Source: Trichosphaerium sp. ATCC 40318 (lineage: Eukaryota; Discosea; Flabellinia; Trichosidae). From it: a stretch of 64,000 bases of DNA. The translations under genes were made by a program, and so were the position numbers. Positions 33,417 through 44,097 of this stretch are shown here, piece after piece. The notes below the pieces were generated by a model that worked only from the letters and a program-made list of their open reading frames with translations, did no database searches and was not told the DNA's origin. The stretch spans positions 1 through 64,000 of the forward strand of contig JALMLS010000508.1 in NCBI GenBank assembly GCA_038496445.1, written 5' to 3'. Positions within the stretch are counted from its first letter, which is position 1. The number at the start of each line of letters is the position of its first letter.

Positions 33417-35744
33417 TTATTTGTTTATTTCCCAAATGAAGTCGTCATACATACCTTGTGTACATATTTGTTTTCTCTTTTTTCTTGCTGCTTTATAGTA
33501 TTCAGAAAACGCTTCTTCTTTACTATGATTATAGAATATCCTTCTACCATCCACATACCGTACTTGGAGAATGGAACGCAAGGTTGGCTGGTCTCTTATA
33601 AACTTAACCAAACTGTTGCTCTTGTCGTACATGTCGTCTTCTTTTACTAAGTAGTGTCTTACAGAACTTGCGACTCTATAGGTTATGATTATACCACCTA
33701 TTTGATCCTGTGATAACCTGATCAAGAAGGTACCAGCTGCAGCTTTTACAACCAGCTTTTCGGCATCTGCACGTGATATAAACGCACAAAAGTATCTGTA
33801 AATAAGAAAATAATCAGAACAAGTAATATAAAAAAGACTCTTGGCTGTACCCTTCGGTAAATAACTCCTTGATGTGCTTTTTGAAACGCAGTTTATGTAA
33901 AAATGGTCCGCACCAATCCCAAAATTGCTGAAATTCGTTTTTTGTTATCGTTGTTTTGTCTGTAACAAAGAATCAATAAAAAAAACACTAGAATAAAACG
34001 GAGGAAAGCTATCGTACTTGATTCACCGAATACAGTTTTTAGCATAAAATAGAAATCTGATATAAGCAATGGTCGTCGGTTTAAACAATCTTGTGGTTGC
34101 TGTGTGTTTACACAATGCTGTCCTGTGTACTTTAGGAAGTGCTTATGGAAGTTATTCCAAAATTGCTGCACATTAATCTCACTAACACCTCCAGAAACAA
34201 TAAGTACAAAGGTTGATGTAGTAAGTACGTACTTTTGAAAGCATCTTTTATAAGACATTCACCTGCAGCTTCTTCCCATTGCGAGTTATTGGATATAGAT
34301 ACATAATGATTTGATTGATTACTTTCTACTGCAATCGTACTCTCAACACCATCGACTGTTACCTTTGTTGAGTAAGCAAATAGTTTATTTAATAGTAGGA
34401 ACGGTTGCTGAAAAAAAACTGTTCACGTTTGGCATCACAACAAACTCTACTGTTAAAAATACTTGCCACGTATAAATTTAAACTAAATTTACAAAGCTAT
34501 GTTAAAGAATAAAAGGTAGGGTAAGGTACCTTCGCTTTAACGACACATTTGATATTGATAAGTGTTTGTCCTGATCCTGTTTTAAACTTAAGGTCGTCAA
34601 TTATTGCTGTGCCAGCATCATCCAGACATGTTTTTGAATAACTGAGTATATCAGCCTTCTTTTTAATACGATTTGGAAGATCACAAACTTGTGGTGTAAT
34701 ATCCGCCTGAATGTACAAAGTTAGTTTACAGTTTTTAGCCATGTTTTCGAAAAAACTCTCGTACAGTGGCGATTGCCGAGGCTTTTGCTGAAGATAATAG
34801 TCTGAGACTTATCTTCCCAATGCTTTTATTTCGCTGTATAGGTCCACTGTCCCATTGTGTCATGTATAGTAGAAGAGGAGGGTGTTTGCTACAAAAATAT
34901 TCAATTTCCATCCCAAAATAAGCCCAACAGATACATACCGCTTGGAGTTTATTGCACGTATATCGTCTTCAAATATCTTCTTTTGAGGTAATATACACGA
35001 TTCTAACATATGTCTAGTATTTTGTAGAGTATGAAATACAAAGGGTTCAAGGAACTCATCACTTTCAAGTGCCTTTCATAACAAAAATTAGCATAAAAAT
35101 TTACGGTAAAAAATCAAAAGACATACATTGAGTTCACTAACAAGGGCGCCAACAGCTGTAGTTAATTCTATGATGTTCTCTCTAGCAATGCCATGATATC
35201 CTTGCTTTATATTTTGTCTTATAACTACCAGTGCGTCTTCAAAAGATGCTATAGCAACAGCATACCTAAATACCTTATTACATCGCAATTCACACTACCG
35301 TCATCATCACATACTTTAGAGGTATATCAATTACATCCTCTTGAATAGCTACGGTATCACTACTACTCATTATAACATCTGGTGGTTCGGACTACAGTTG
35401 TAGGCATAAGAAGTCGAATTTTTTCTAAAAAAAAACCCAAAGAAAAGTTGGGTAAAGTTAACCATGTACCTCTAACCGCTGTCTCTTTCGATCCAGCTCT
35501 ACATCATCGCTTAAAATTATTTCATCGGCCGGCCTCTTTCTAGCGTTAAATACTGGCTCTTGTAGTATTGGTTCATCAAAAGGCGCAAAATCTTGATTTA
35601 GTGGCACTCCATCGTGTAAAGAAAAGTTTAAGCTAACACCCTTTAGATCTGTTGAACCAGCGATAGTATTAGCTAGAGTTTAATTACTTACAAACCGCTA
35701 GAGTTGAGGAAAAATGTATCCGTAGATGTTCCAGCATTATCCAT
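33417..35744 (-). CDS. STAT-like transcription factor (linker plus SH2)
   Basis: Start MDNAGTSTDTFFLNSS (35744). A charged segment with RKRPADEII and LDRKRQRLE follows, then helical exons, then a beta-rich exon MAKNCKLTLYIQADITPQV in the DNA-binding region. The linker reads ITKNEFQQFWDWCGPFLHKL and ELFTEG. The SH2 domain reads FCAFISRADAEKL, GTFLIRLSQDQIGGIIITY and RYVDGRRIFY. The FLIR arginine that binds phosphotyrosine is present. A tyrosine near the C-terminus (QGMYDDF) is where STATs carry their activating phosphotyrosine. The order and spacing match amoebozoan (Dictyostelium) STATs. It should dimerise after tyrosine phosphorylation and act in the nucleus. A few 5' junctions remain uncertain. 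Confidence 0.8.
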
Positions 35745-37015
35745 AGTATATATAGAAGTGTTTGAGTGTAACCAATGCGTTTTGAGTACGTATGGTAGTA
35801 CAAAAATAAAAGGCAAAACCCGAAATATTTACTAGTTACTAATTGTGTTCAGTGAAAATATTCGCTAGCTCGAGAACCTTTACAAAAAATCTTGATAAGG
35901 TGAGTTTGACAGCAAGAATTACGCTTATGTGACATCACCTTCTCTTTGCGTAGTAGTTCTCCGGAATTTCCGAGATTTCTGAAGTTACAGTAAACACTGT
36001 TTGTTCATGAACCTGCTATTTAGCTAATATTTTGACCTATGTTTAGTAACATGTAAATGAAATCAATCTTCAAGCTTGTCTTCTTTGCTTAGCCTACAAT
36101 ATAAAAAAAATACCTTTTGCAACACGTGTACCTTAGTGCCTGCAATCGGAATTCTTGCGCATTTTACCAAAAATCTGATGAAAACGCAACAACTGTTTGA
36201 TAAGGGTTAAAAAAAAATAGCAGCATTTATTACATATTCCTTAACCTCGTCACAGTTTAACACATCAAATATTGAATTTCAGTGGTGTATCAGTAGATGG
36301 CACTCACGTACCTTCATGAAACATGCAGATGCTTTAACAAGACTGCCGAAACAAAACGTGTTTCAAATGCATCAAATACATCCCAAACAAATCAACAGGG
36401 CAGTACAGAAATATACAAAAAGCGGCTCTAACACCACATTCACGCCAACCAATAAAACAATATGTACTTTAGAGATGGTATGGATAACGGAGATTATTGT
36501 TTTGGTACTCCACGCTCCTTGCAGAGCAACAATAAAGTCAATCCCCGAAAATTTGTACCTAAAGGTATTCATACAATCCATCTTTCCCTTCAGTAGGATT
36601 ACAAGGCGTACCTAACTTCATTCTCGATGATTGTTCTGTAACAGGTTAAAGGTCCCCGAAAATAATTTACAGAACTTATTTGTCAACACCTTACACAGCG
36701 ACCAAATATACTTTTGTTGTAGGCTATCAATTGTTGAAGCATTCTACGGAGATAAACCTTATGTTGTTTCAAGAAACAGCATTTAGTACACGTGCACCAA
36801 AATTGAGAAACTTATTACCCTTTTTTCCTTTCTAACGTGAATATAAATAGATAGGATAGGATTGCATAGAGACTATATTTAATCTATACAACAAATGGGT
36901 ACTTTACCATTTTGTTGTACTAGTTAAAGACTACCACTGAAATCTGTGAAAAGAATGTCAAAAAAAAAAAGTGCTACATTTCATTACGAAGGAAAATCAA
37001 CAAAGAACGCCACCA
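35745..37015. other. long spacer, no supported gene
   Basis: A plus-strand stretch at 36470-36600 reads YFRDGMDNGDYCFGTPRS and could be an orphan exon. A frame at 36316-36615 starts KHADALTRLP. Neither extends into a recognisable protein. CACGTG boxes lie near 36123 and 36790. Confidence 0.4.
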
Positions 37016-37309
37016 ATGCAAATAAAAATTAAAACACTAACAGGAAATGATAAAATGATTGAACTGGAGCCAAGTGACACTATTGAAAACGTAAAAGTAA
37101 AAATTGAAGACCAAGAAGGTGCAAAAACAAGATTAAACGCTGTATACAAGTAAAGTAACATATTCATAGGTATTCCAAGTGACCAACAGAGACTTATCTT
37201 TGCTGGGAAGAGACTAGAGGATTACAAGACTTTAGCGCATTACAGAGTGGAAGATGGTTCGACTCTACACCTTGTGTTACGACTTAGAGGGGATGGTGGT
37301 AGTCAATAG
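37016..37309 (+). CDS. ubiquitin-like protein with altered C-terminus
   Basis: Exons 37016-37118 and 37170-37309 give 80 residues. It aligns with ubiquitin from end to end: [10 protein letters not shown], then [30 protein letters not shown] and [10 protein letters not shown]. The lysine equivalent to K48 and the I44 patch are kept; K63 is replaced. The end is RLRGDGGSQ: an aspartate is inserted before the GG and two residues follow, so processing would leave RLRGDGG rather than RLRGG. It may be a distinct modifier or non-conjugated. It lies 201 bp upstream of an F-box/LRR gene on the same strand. A broken inverted copy is at 27598-27978. Confidence 0.8.
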
Positions 37310-37510
37310 TGGTAGTCACTGTCCGGTCTAGGGTGACGCTTCACGTCATGCAATTTAGTGTCCGCAAAGTGACATCTCCACTTGCTATAATCAAGACCTG
37401 TACATTATTAAATAAACACAAAGAAACCCCAACAAAATTGACTTTTCGGTAGAGTTTTGTCACGTGGTCAACGATTTTATTTAGTTCGAACACGTGTTGA
37501 ATTATAACGG

Positions 37511-38341
37511 ATGGCCGCAATACTCCTGAAAGATAACACTGATCCTATCCAACAGTTACCACCAGAAACTTTAACTAATATTCTATGTTTTTTAAACCGA
37601 AGGCAGCGTATTTCAGCAACAACAGTATCTCAATTATTTAATAACATAATTCGAACAAACATTGGGTTCAATAGCATCATATTAGAGGCATCATCGGATT
37701 GTCGTGTTCTAAAGGCATCTCCGTTGCTTAAAAACACACGAATACTATCAAGAAATGTTGGAGTAATATCAGTGAGCGACTTGGGTTGCCTTTGTGGTGT
37801 TCGCACTGTAATTCTTGAATCTTCAAAAATCACTGATGAAGGTATCACAACACTGCTAAACGGAGGAAACCATGCGATACATTACATCGACTTGTCATAT
37901 ACAGCTATCACTGATAAGTCGGTAAAGGCTCTTCAAGGTGTACACACCATTAGGATCGATTGCCAAGCTGTTACTATTGAAGGTATTAAGGCATTAAGAG
38001 ATTCACATGATGTTTCTCTTGGTTGTGCTAAAGATAGTTGGCTTAAATATCTTGGCAATGTTGAAAGGATTAAAATTACCAATGCTAGAGACTTAACAGA
38101 TGATGGAATACAATCAATAGTAAATGTCAAGCGCTTAAAACTATCATATGCCTTTAAGTTGACAGACTCAGGTTTGAAACACTTGGTCAATGTTACACAT
38201 TTATCTCTTTTTAATTGTTTCCAGATAACTGATGGTTGTTTCAAACACTGGAAGTCTCTTGAAAGTATTTATTCTCTCGGAAACCCTCTTATCACGACAA
38301 AGTTGAATCATACAGTAAAAAGGCTAGTGTATTTTATTTAG
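37511..38341 (+). CDS. F-box/LRR protein, divergent member
   Basis: 276 residues, no intron. F-box at residues 13-55 (QQLPPETLTNILCFLNRRQR, then ATTVSQLFNNII). LRR units are less regular than in the paralogues (TDEGITTLLNGG, TDKSVKALQGVHTI, TDDGIQSIVNVKRLKLS, TDSGLKHLVNVTHLSL), like ordinary cysteine-containing LRRs. This argues for an older branch. A role as SCF substrate receptor follows from the architecture. Confidence 0.8.
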   Translation: MAAILLKDNTDPIQQLPPETLTNILCFLNRRQRISATTVSQLFNNIIRTNIGFNSIILEASSDCRVLKASPLLKNTRILSRNVGVISVSDLGCLCGVRTVILESSKITDEGITTLLNGGNHAIHYIDLSYTAITDKSVKALQGVHTIRIDCQAVTIEGIKALRDSHDVSLGCAKDSWLKYLGNVERIKITNARDLTDDGIQSIVNVKRLKLSYAFKLTDSGLKHLVNVTHLSLFNCFQITDGCFKHWKSLESIYSLGNPLITTKLNHTVKRLVYFI

Positions 38342-38907
38342 AGTAAAAACAATGCCAAAGGGTTGCTACACAGATTGTATTCAAGTGCTTTTATAAGTTT
38401 GGAAACTGTTTAAAGGCCCTTCAGACAATTTGTCATTCTAATACATAAAATAAATTTTCTGTACATTTAGAACCTATCTTTCAATCCTACTCATTCGCAA
38501 TTCACTTAACTAGACAAGGTTTGGAAGGCAATACATCAATGTATAGTGACTCTAGTGTGACACTAGATGTTGTTTTTACACTAGTAGCCATGTTAGATGT
38601 CGTCTAACCACGGCAGTTGACCTCTCCTTACTAACGTCTGCAATCCCAATAGATAAGTGTTGGGTGTTTTGGTTAAATGGAATACAGAGGCACACTCTGT
38701 GTTTTAAACATTAGCACAATACTGTCCAGCACCATAACACTGATGAATGACGTAGAGTGCCACTAATACCACATTACAGCTTTCAGTACTCTATGTTAGT
38801 TGATGAAAGTGACAATAGTGATAACAGTGATCAGTCCCCAAAATACAGTTAAAGTCAAGAATTGAACAAGAGCATGTATGATAACACAATTTTATTGCCA
38901 TACTACA
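38342..38907. other. convergent intergenic region
   Basis: It separates two convergent F-box/LRR genes. A local repeat of the word GACACTAGATGTTG-like type occurs near 38555-38605; otherwise nothing is seen. Confidence 0.5.
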
Positions 38908-40140
38908 TCAAAAAAATGTATTTTCACAAATTCTTGAACTGTTGAGGTGGACAGAGGCATCTTGTAGTGACTTTATAGCTTTATCCGTTAAAGATGTACC
39001 ATGGTAGTAAAGGGTGTGAACACTTTTCAAAACTTCAAGGCTTTCATCTGTCACACGCTCACAATAGCTTATGCTAATGGAATGAGCACCTGCCAGTGAT
39101 TTAATGCTTTCATCTGTTATTTTGCACGTTGAAAGATTAATTTTGTGCACACCTTTTAGTGCTTTGACACCTTCATCTGTTACTTCAGTGCCTAGTAAAC
39201 CAATGGTGTGAACACCTGCCAGTGATTTAACACCATCATCTGTTACATGCATACAATCTGTAAGACTGATTTTATGGACACCTTTTAGTGCTTTAAGACC
39301 TTCATCAGTTACAACAGTGGAATCTAATTGAATGGTATGAACGCCTGCCAACTCTTTGATACCATCGTCTGTTATATAATAACAATACCCAAGGTTAATA
39401 GAATGAACACCCCTGAGTGCTTTGATACCCACATCTGTAACTACAGTACCACTAAGGTTAATAGCATGAACACCAGCAAGATATTTCACGCCTCTATCAG
39501 TCACTGATCTGCACAAAGAAAGATCCATGGACCAAACATCTCCTAGTTCTTTCAGATCACAATCGTTAATATTATTTGAGCTGGCTTTGATATTATGGCA
39601 GCCTCTAAGAAATGAATGTGATGTCATATCTTTATTGCAACAGTTGATGATAATACTATTGATCATGATACCTCTGTACTGCCTAATCTTTAAGACATCA
39701 TAAGCGGTTTTAAGATACACCCTTTCGTATCCAACAATGTGGTGTATGATATCAGCCATCAAGTGACATGACTGAGCAACAGAGAATCTACTTTTCGCAT
39801 CTGTGTACTGTAGAATATTCGAAATAACCTCTGGTGGAAAAAATACAATATTGTTTTCACTGTGTATTGTCACGTTTATTCTTTTGTCGTTATTATGCGC
39901 AATATCCTTAGAACGTGTTAAAAAGGTATTGGTTACATCAGTGGTAACAGGAAGAGGTTGCTTAGAAATAAGCTGATCGAGATGATTTACAAAGGTAGTC
40001 TTGGTGGTATATACAATGCTTTCAAGCTGATTTATGAACGCAGTTTTGTACTCTTCTACCATTAATGCGTCTAACGCCTTTGTATGGGTTTGACGATAAT
40101 AAGCGAATGCTTGCTCTAATAAAACACCAGAGAAGTCCAT
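38908..40140 (-). CDS. F-box/LRR protein with helical N-terminal extension
   Basis: The open frame reaches 40209, but the ATG at 40140 is chosen because the paralogue at 58528 begins in the same place (MDFSGVLLEQAFAYYR versus MNFSGISIDQAFNHYR). An N-terminal helical region of about 100 residues precedes the F-box (FFPPEVISNILQYT, then AQSCHLMADIIHHIVGYE). About ten LRR units follow with the core TDEGVKALKGVHKI, alternating 21 and 23 residues. There is no intron, unlike the paralogue, which has one between extension and F-box. Probable SCF substrate receptor. Confidence 0.85.
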   Translation of the reverse strand: MDFSGVLLEQAFAYYRQTHTKALDALMVEEYKTAFINQLESIVYTTKTTFVNHLDQLISKQPLPVTTDVTNTFLTRSKDIAHNNDKRINVTIHSENNIVFFPPEVISNILQYTDAKSRFSVAQSCHLMADIIHHIVGYERVYLKTAYDVLKIRQYRGIMINSIIINCCNKDMTSHSFLRGCHNIKASSNNINDCDLKELGDVWSMDLSLCRSVTDRGVKYLAGVHAINLSGTVVTDVGIKALRGVHSINLGYCYYITDDGIKELAGVHTIQLDSTVVTDEGLKALKGVHKISLTDCMHVTDDGVKSLAGVHTIGLLGTEVTDEGVKALKGVHKINLSTCKITDESIKSLAGAHSISISYCERVTDESLEVLKSVHTLYYHGTSLTDKAIKSLQDASVHLNSSRICENTFF

Positions 40141-40768
40141 GATTTGATGATCTTGAGCTATAGATTGTTTGTTTACCAAGTACGACTTTTTTTGCTTGTT
40201 TTGTGCCAAAACTTATTGGATGATGTACAAACACTCACACTCACACCCCACACCTACTCGTCCTATCAAAACACATGGCGCTTTCTATCTCTTTGTATAG
40301 GTTTTCATGTAAGCAATCACACAAGGTGGTATGAAGTTTATTAGAATTAGAAGCACCAAATTGCTGAAGCTTTCAAGCCAAGCTTGATTTCAAATTTACG
40401 GGGGTAAGAGCAACAACATCACCAATTTCCATCTCTCAAGGTATTCTATCTAACAGTCTACGATCAGTAAACTTGATGAAACTTAAATTAATTTATTGTG
40501 GCACACTAATCTCAGGCTTTGTAAGAACAATAGAAGTTACATAGCTGAACGTAAGTGTACTTTAGTTCAGTAACCTAAGTTGGCTATGCTTATTGAACTT
40601 AATAATGGTCATCACTATCACCTTGGAACAGTTCTCCGACTATTTTTAAGAACATTGTGGAAAGTACAACTTAAGTAGTGAAATTTTAGAGTTTTGAGCC
40701 ATGATAGAGGCAGACGTTGAATATCAATTTGTTTATTTCATGTAGGTTACATTTACAAAAAATTATCT
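40141..40768. other. intergenic
   Basis: Divergent or upstream spacer. No gene is seen. Confidence 0.5.
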
Positions 40769-41348
40769 TTACATTGATGGCAAGTCTCTTTGTACGTTAT
40801 CACTGTAAGAAAGAACTTTAGCCCTACGGGTACTAAACAAAGCTTGTTCATGGTCAGACCATATTGTAGGAGTACTCCATGTTGATTTCTTTACCATCAG
40901 CGAATGCAGCTTCGCCAATTTTCTTTGACAGATATGGCTTAGATGTTTAACATAAAGCTGTCTCAGCCTGATGATGGCGACCACAGTATCTATTGTCAAT
41001 ACTATAAAGACATTAGTTGATAGGTATTCCATGTAGATATAACATACAGCACAAAACCACAATATTATTTTCTATTATGTACTCTTTCCATTGAGCTGAT
41101 ACAAGGTAAGGAGTAATTGCGGTAATGAGGAACAAGGAGATGAAGATATGTTGTTGCATCTGTTTGAGTTTGAAAATAATGATTGTTTTCACGTTGATAG
41201 ATATTTGATTGATTTTTGGATCACTCAAAGTATGAATTCGTTTTAACAATGATTCGTGTGTGAAAGAAACGCACATTTTTATTGAGGTTACAATTATAAG
41301 CATACAGAAACAGGATTCAGTATTACACACAAGACAAGAGTATATCAC
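40769..41348 (-). pseudogene. membrane protein fragment, possibly seven-helix receptor, frameshifted
   Basis: From 41348 one frame reads hydrophobic helices separated by basic loops (FISLFLITAITPYLVSAQW, then NNIVVLCCMLYLHGIPIN-stop). The next frame continues without a gap: VFIVLTIDTVVAIIRLRQLY and a basic tail to the stop at 40769. The join needs a one-base shift near 41013. Short loops and a basic cytoplasmic tail suggest the last helices of a receptor-like protein. The earlier helices are missing. Confidence 0.4.
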
Positions 41349-42003
41349 TCAAGGAAAACAGTTCAAAGAATCCATTTGTCAAATCAATCAACAATGATTG
41401 AAATTCGCCAAAATAGTTCTTTTTCGCTCTACGTCACTGACATATATGACAAGCTCAATTTCACTCAAGATCTTGTTACAATGCTTCTACACATTAGTAC
41501 TCTGGGTGTACGATAAATGAAATGCTTGTTTGAGTACTACACTATCAATTTATTTCAATCTTACGTTTATTGTAGGCTCAACATGCAAAGACGTTGTTTG
41601 CTACAATAATTTCACCAAGTACCTATGCATCTAATACCCCTTCAACACATATCGCTACCACAGATCAAGATTCTTTTCAATAAATACAACGTGTAAGTAC
41701 TGATCAAGAGGTTAGAAAGGTTACTTTGGTTTAGTCCAATTTATTACTTCAACACGTGATTGCAACAAGCTCTTACAATGACAGACGAAAAAGCTCGTCA
41801 CTCTTTACATTAATACAACAACATGTTTGTTGACAATCTCGTGCAGTAAACGGCACGTTTGGGCTGTATGCATCCCACATTTAAGAATATGAACTATTAT
41901 TTTTGTAGAGAAGACAGATGTTGTTCCAAGGTTTAAAATGAGCATTTATGAATTAAAAGCAAAGGCAGGTTAACTGAATTAATCACGTGCACAACTATTG
42001 TTT
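41349..42003. other. no supported gene
   Basis: A 42-codon plus-strand frame from 41395 (MIEIRQNSSFSLYVTDIY) could be an orphan exon. CACGTG boxes lie near 41753 and 41984. Confidence 0.4.
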
Positions 42004-42855
42004 TTATCCAGAGGCATACAAGGTGACACCTCTTGAACGTATGTCTTCTATTTGCTTCTCTGTAAATATATCATCACAAGCACATATGGTTTCGCATCCA
42101 CCTTCAACAAGTGCCATTATCCCTTCGTATGTTACATGTATACAAGCATAAACATCAACGTATTTAATAGCTCCTCCTTTTGCCAACGTCTTAAGACCTT
42201 CGTCAGTAACATTGCAACACTGCATCTCAACAGTATGGGCAGTTGCTAAAGCCTTAAGACCTTCGTCAGTGATACCACAACTATACAAGTTTATACTATG
42301 AACACCAGAAAGTGCTCGAAGTGTATCATCGTTAGCCATAGTATAAACAAGACTAATAGTATGAACTCCAGCTAGAGCATTGAACGCCTCACTGTTTGCT
42401 CTACAATGATGAAGATGAACTTCATGAACACCTTTAAGTGACTTTACAGCTTCATCTGTAAGATCACAATGAGCAAGAGTTATTTTGTGTACAGGTAGGA
42501 TAGCTTTGATGTCTTCTGGTGTAAGTTTCATTCCCGAAAGATCAATTTCGTGAACACCAGATAGTGCCTTAAAGTGCTCACGTTTTATTTTGCTGTGCGT
42601 CAAATTTATTGGCGTGTTCCTCAATACGCCTTTGTATTTCGATACCGTTTCAACGTCTTTGGCCCTTATACGGATAGGAGGGTACCCTACTATGTCGTGT
42701 ATGATATCAGACAGTTTTCTACACGTTTGAGCGATGATAAAGCGCATTGTGTCTGTTTTTTCTAAAATTGAAGCTAGAATTTCCGTTGGTAGGTTCAAGA
42801 GCATCTGGCTATCGTTTCCGAGCGTTGTATCGCCCTTTTCTGCACTTTCATCCAT
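42004..42855 (-). CDS. F-box/LRR protein
   Basis: The frame is open to 43056, but the ATG at 42855 (MDESAEKGDTTLGNDSQ) is preferred because the F-box (LLNLPTEILASILEKT, then AQTCRKLSDIIHDIVGYP) follows within 20 residues, as in paralogues. About nine LRR units follow (TDEAVKSLKGVHEVHLHHC, ALAGVHTISL, TDEGLKALATAHTV). They are more diverged from each other than in the gene at 26075. 283 residues, no intron. Confidence 0.8.
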   Translation of the reverse strand: MDESAEKGDTTLGNDSQMLLNLPTEILASILEKTDTMRFIIAQTCRKLSDIIHDIVGYPPIRIRAKDVETVSKYKGVLRNTPINLTHSKIKREHFKALSGVHEIDLSGMKLTPEDIKAILPVHKITLAHCDLTDEAVKSLKGVHEVHLHHCRANSEAFNALAGVHTISLVYTMANDDTLRALSGVHSINLYSCGITDEGLKALATAHTVEMQCCNVTDEGLKTLAKGGAIKYVDVYACIHVTYEGIMALVEGGCETICACDDIFTEKQIEDIRSRGVTLYASG

Positions 42856-43823
42856 ATTACTAACAATAGCTTTAGTTTGGAGCTCTAATACTACAAACGG
42901 AGTCGTACTGATTACTAGATGCCATTTTTGTATTTTACGTTCTGTTTGTGAACATTTGTTTAAGTAAGGGTAACAGTCTTTTTTTGGCACAATCAAAACG
43001 TTGGTACAGTTGATGTTATTCTGCCACCACCAAGCAGGTTTGTACAACACTATCATTAGTTGTACGCTAGCGGCAGTGGTGGAAAGCCAATAATACTTAA
43101 GGCATACTTGTCATTAATTGACGTCCACGTGTTTTGACCAAAACTGACACTGTACTTGTCGATCAGAAGGAATTTTACAGCGAAAAGTCGACAGTTTCCA
43201 GTGTTTATCGCAGTTGGTGACGCGAGAGGTTCAGCAAACAAGAATACTGTATTTACAACAATACAATGGTGAAGGATTAATTCAAAGACTCAAAAAGTAG
43301 TGATTGGTGCTTTACCGGCTCTTTCAGAGTTTTTGATATTTATGCACTGTTTTTTCTTATTAAAAGTTGTATTTAGAGATAGAGCACCTTATGTAACTAA
43401 CTTCAGAGTTAGAACTAACTAGACATCATCTTATGCAAAGAGCTCAAAGTGTGTTCGCAAAAACGTTTATTTTCTTTTTTTTGAAATTATTTCGAATGAA
43501 TTTTGTTTTTCTCTGTTTTGGAACTCAACGTCTGTTTTTCCGCTTCCTTCCACGTGTCTCATCCTTGTACTTTTGTTTTAACTTGTCCTAAGAATTGTAG
43601 TGAGTTTAAAAATTACAATATATAAGCAAGGTTCGCTATCAATGATAAAACTTAAAACAAAGACTAAACGAAGAAAAAAAAAAATAATGTTCACTAATTT
43701 TGTGTGAACAAAATCCTATCAACTACAGAATATTTGTGTCAAATAAACACGTGTTTATGTAAAGAAACAAAACAGAATTCTTGCATTGAAAAAAAAAGGA
43801 TGGTAGCGAGCTGCGCAAGTTGT
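42856..43823. other. intergenic
   Basis: T- and A-rich spacer. CACGTG boxes lie near 43131, 43551 and 43748. No coding is seen. Confidence 0.5.
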
Positions 43824-43895
43824 TTTTTTAACCCGGAATCGAACCGGGAGAAATTCATTGACAGTGAAGTATGTTAACCGTTACATTATTAAAAG
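43824..43895 (-). tRNA. tRNA-Asp (anticodon GUC), weak
   Basis: The 72-nt cloverleaf reads from 43895 down. D-stem ATGT/ACAT with an AACGGTTA loop, anticodon loop CTGTCAA (GTC), T-arm CCCGG-TTCGATT-CCGGG, and a good B box. The acceptor stem is almost all A-T with a C-A mismatch at the first pair, and the anticodon stem has one mismatch. No intron. A functional but AT-rich gene or a decaying copy are both possible. Confidence 0.6.
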
Positions 43896-44097
43896 GAGGA
43901 AGCACTAACTCTTTAAATTGCATCCTGGTAACTCAAGGAAAGACTACTTGTTTTTGAATTGAACAAAACAAACGAAAATAAAAATTGTGGTTTTCTTTCT
44001 GATAATTTTCTCAACTTTTCCGAACAAAAATACGCCCGTAAAAGACAAGCTGCTTAACGTTTATGGACGCCATACAGTGTTATAATCATCACTCACG

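Noticed and set aside
36316-36345. KHADALTRLP motif resembling the end of a retrotransposon RNase H domain
   Set aside because: Only ten residues match, no reverse transcriptase, integrase or LTR is visible around it, and the frame continues into non-family sequence.
43056-43241. Minus-strand frame starting MFAEPLASPTAIN
   Set aside because: No domain, signal or splice partner; likely chance.
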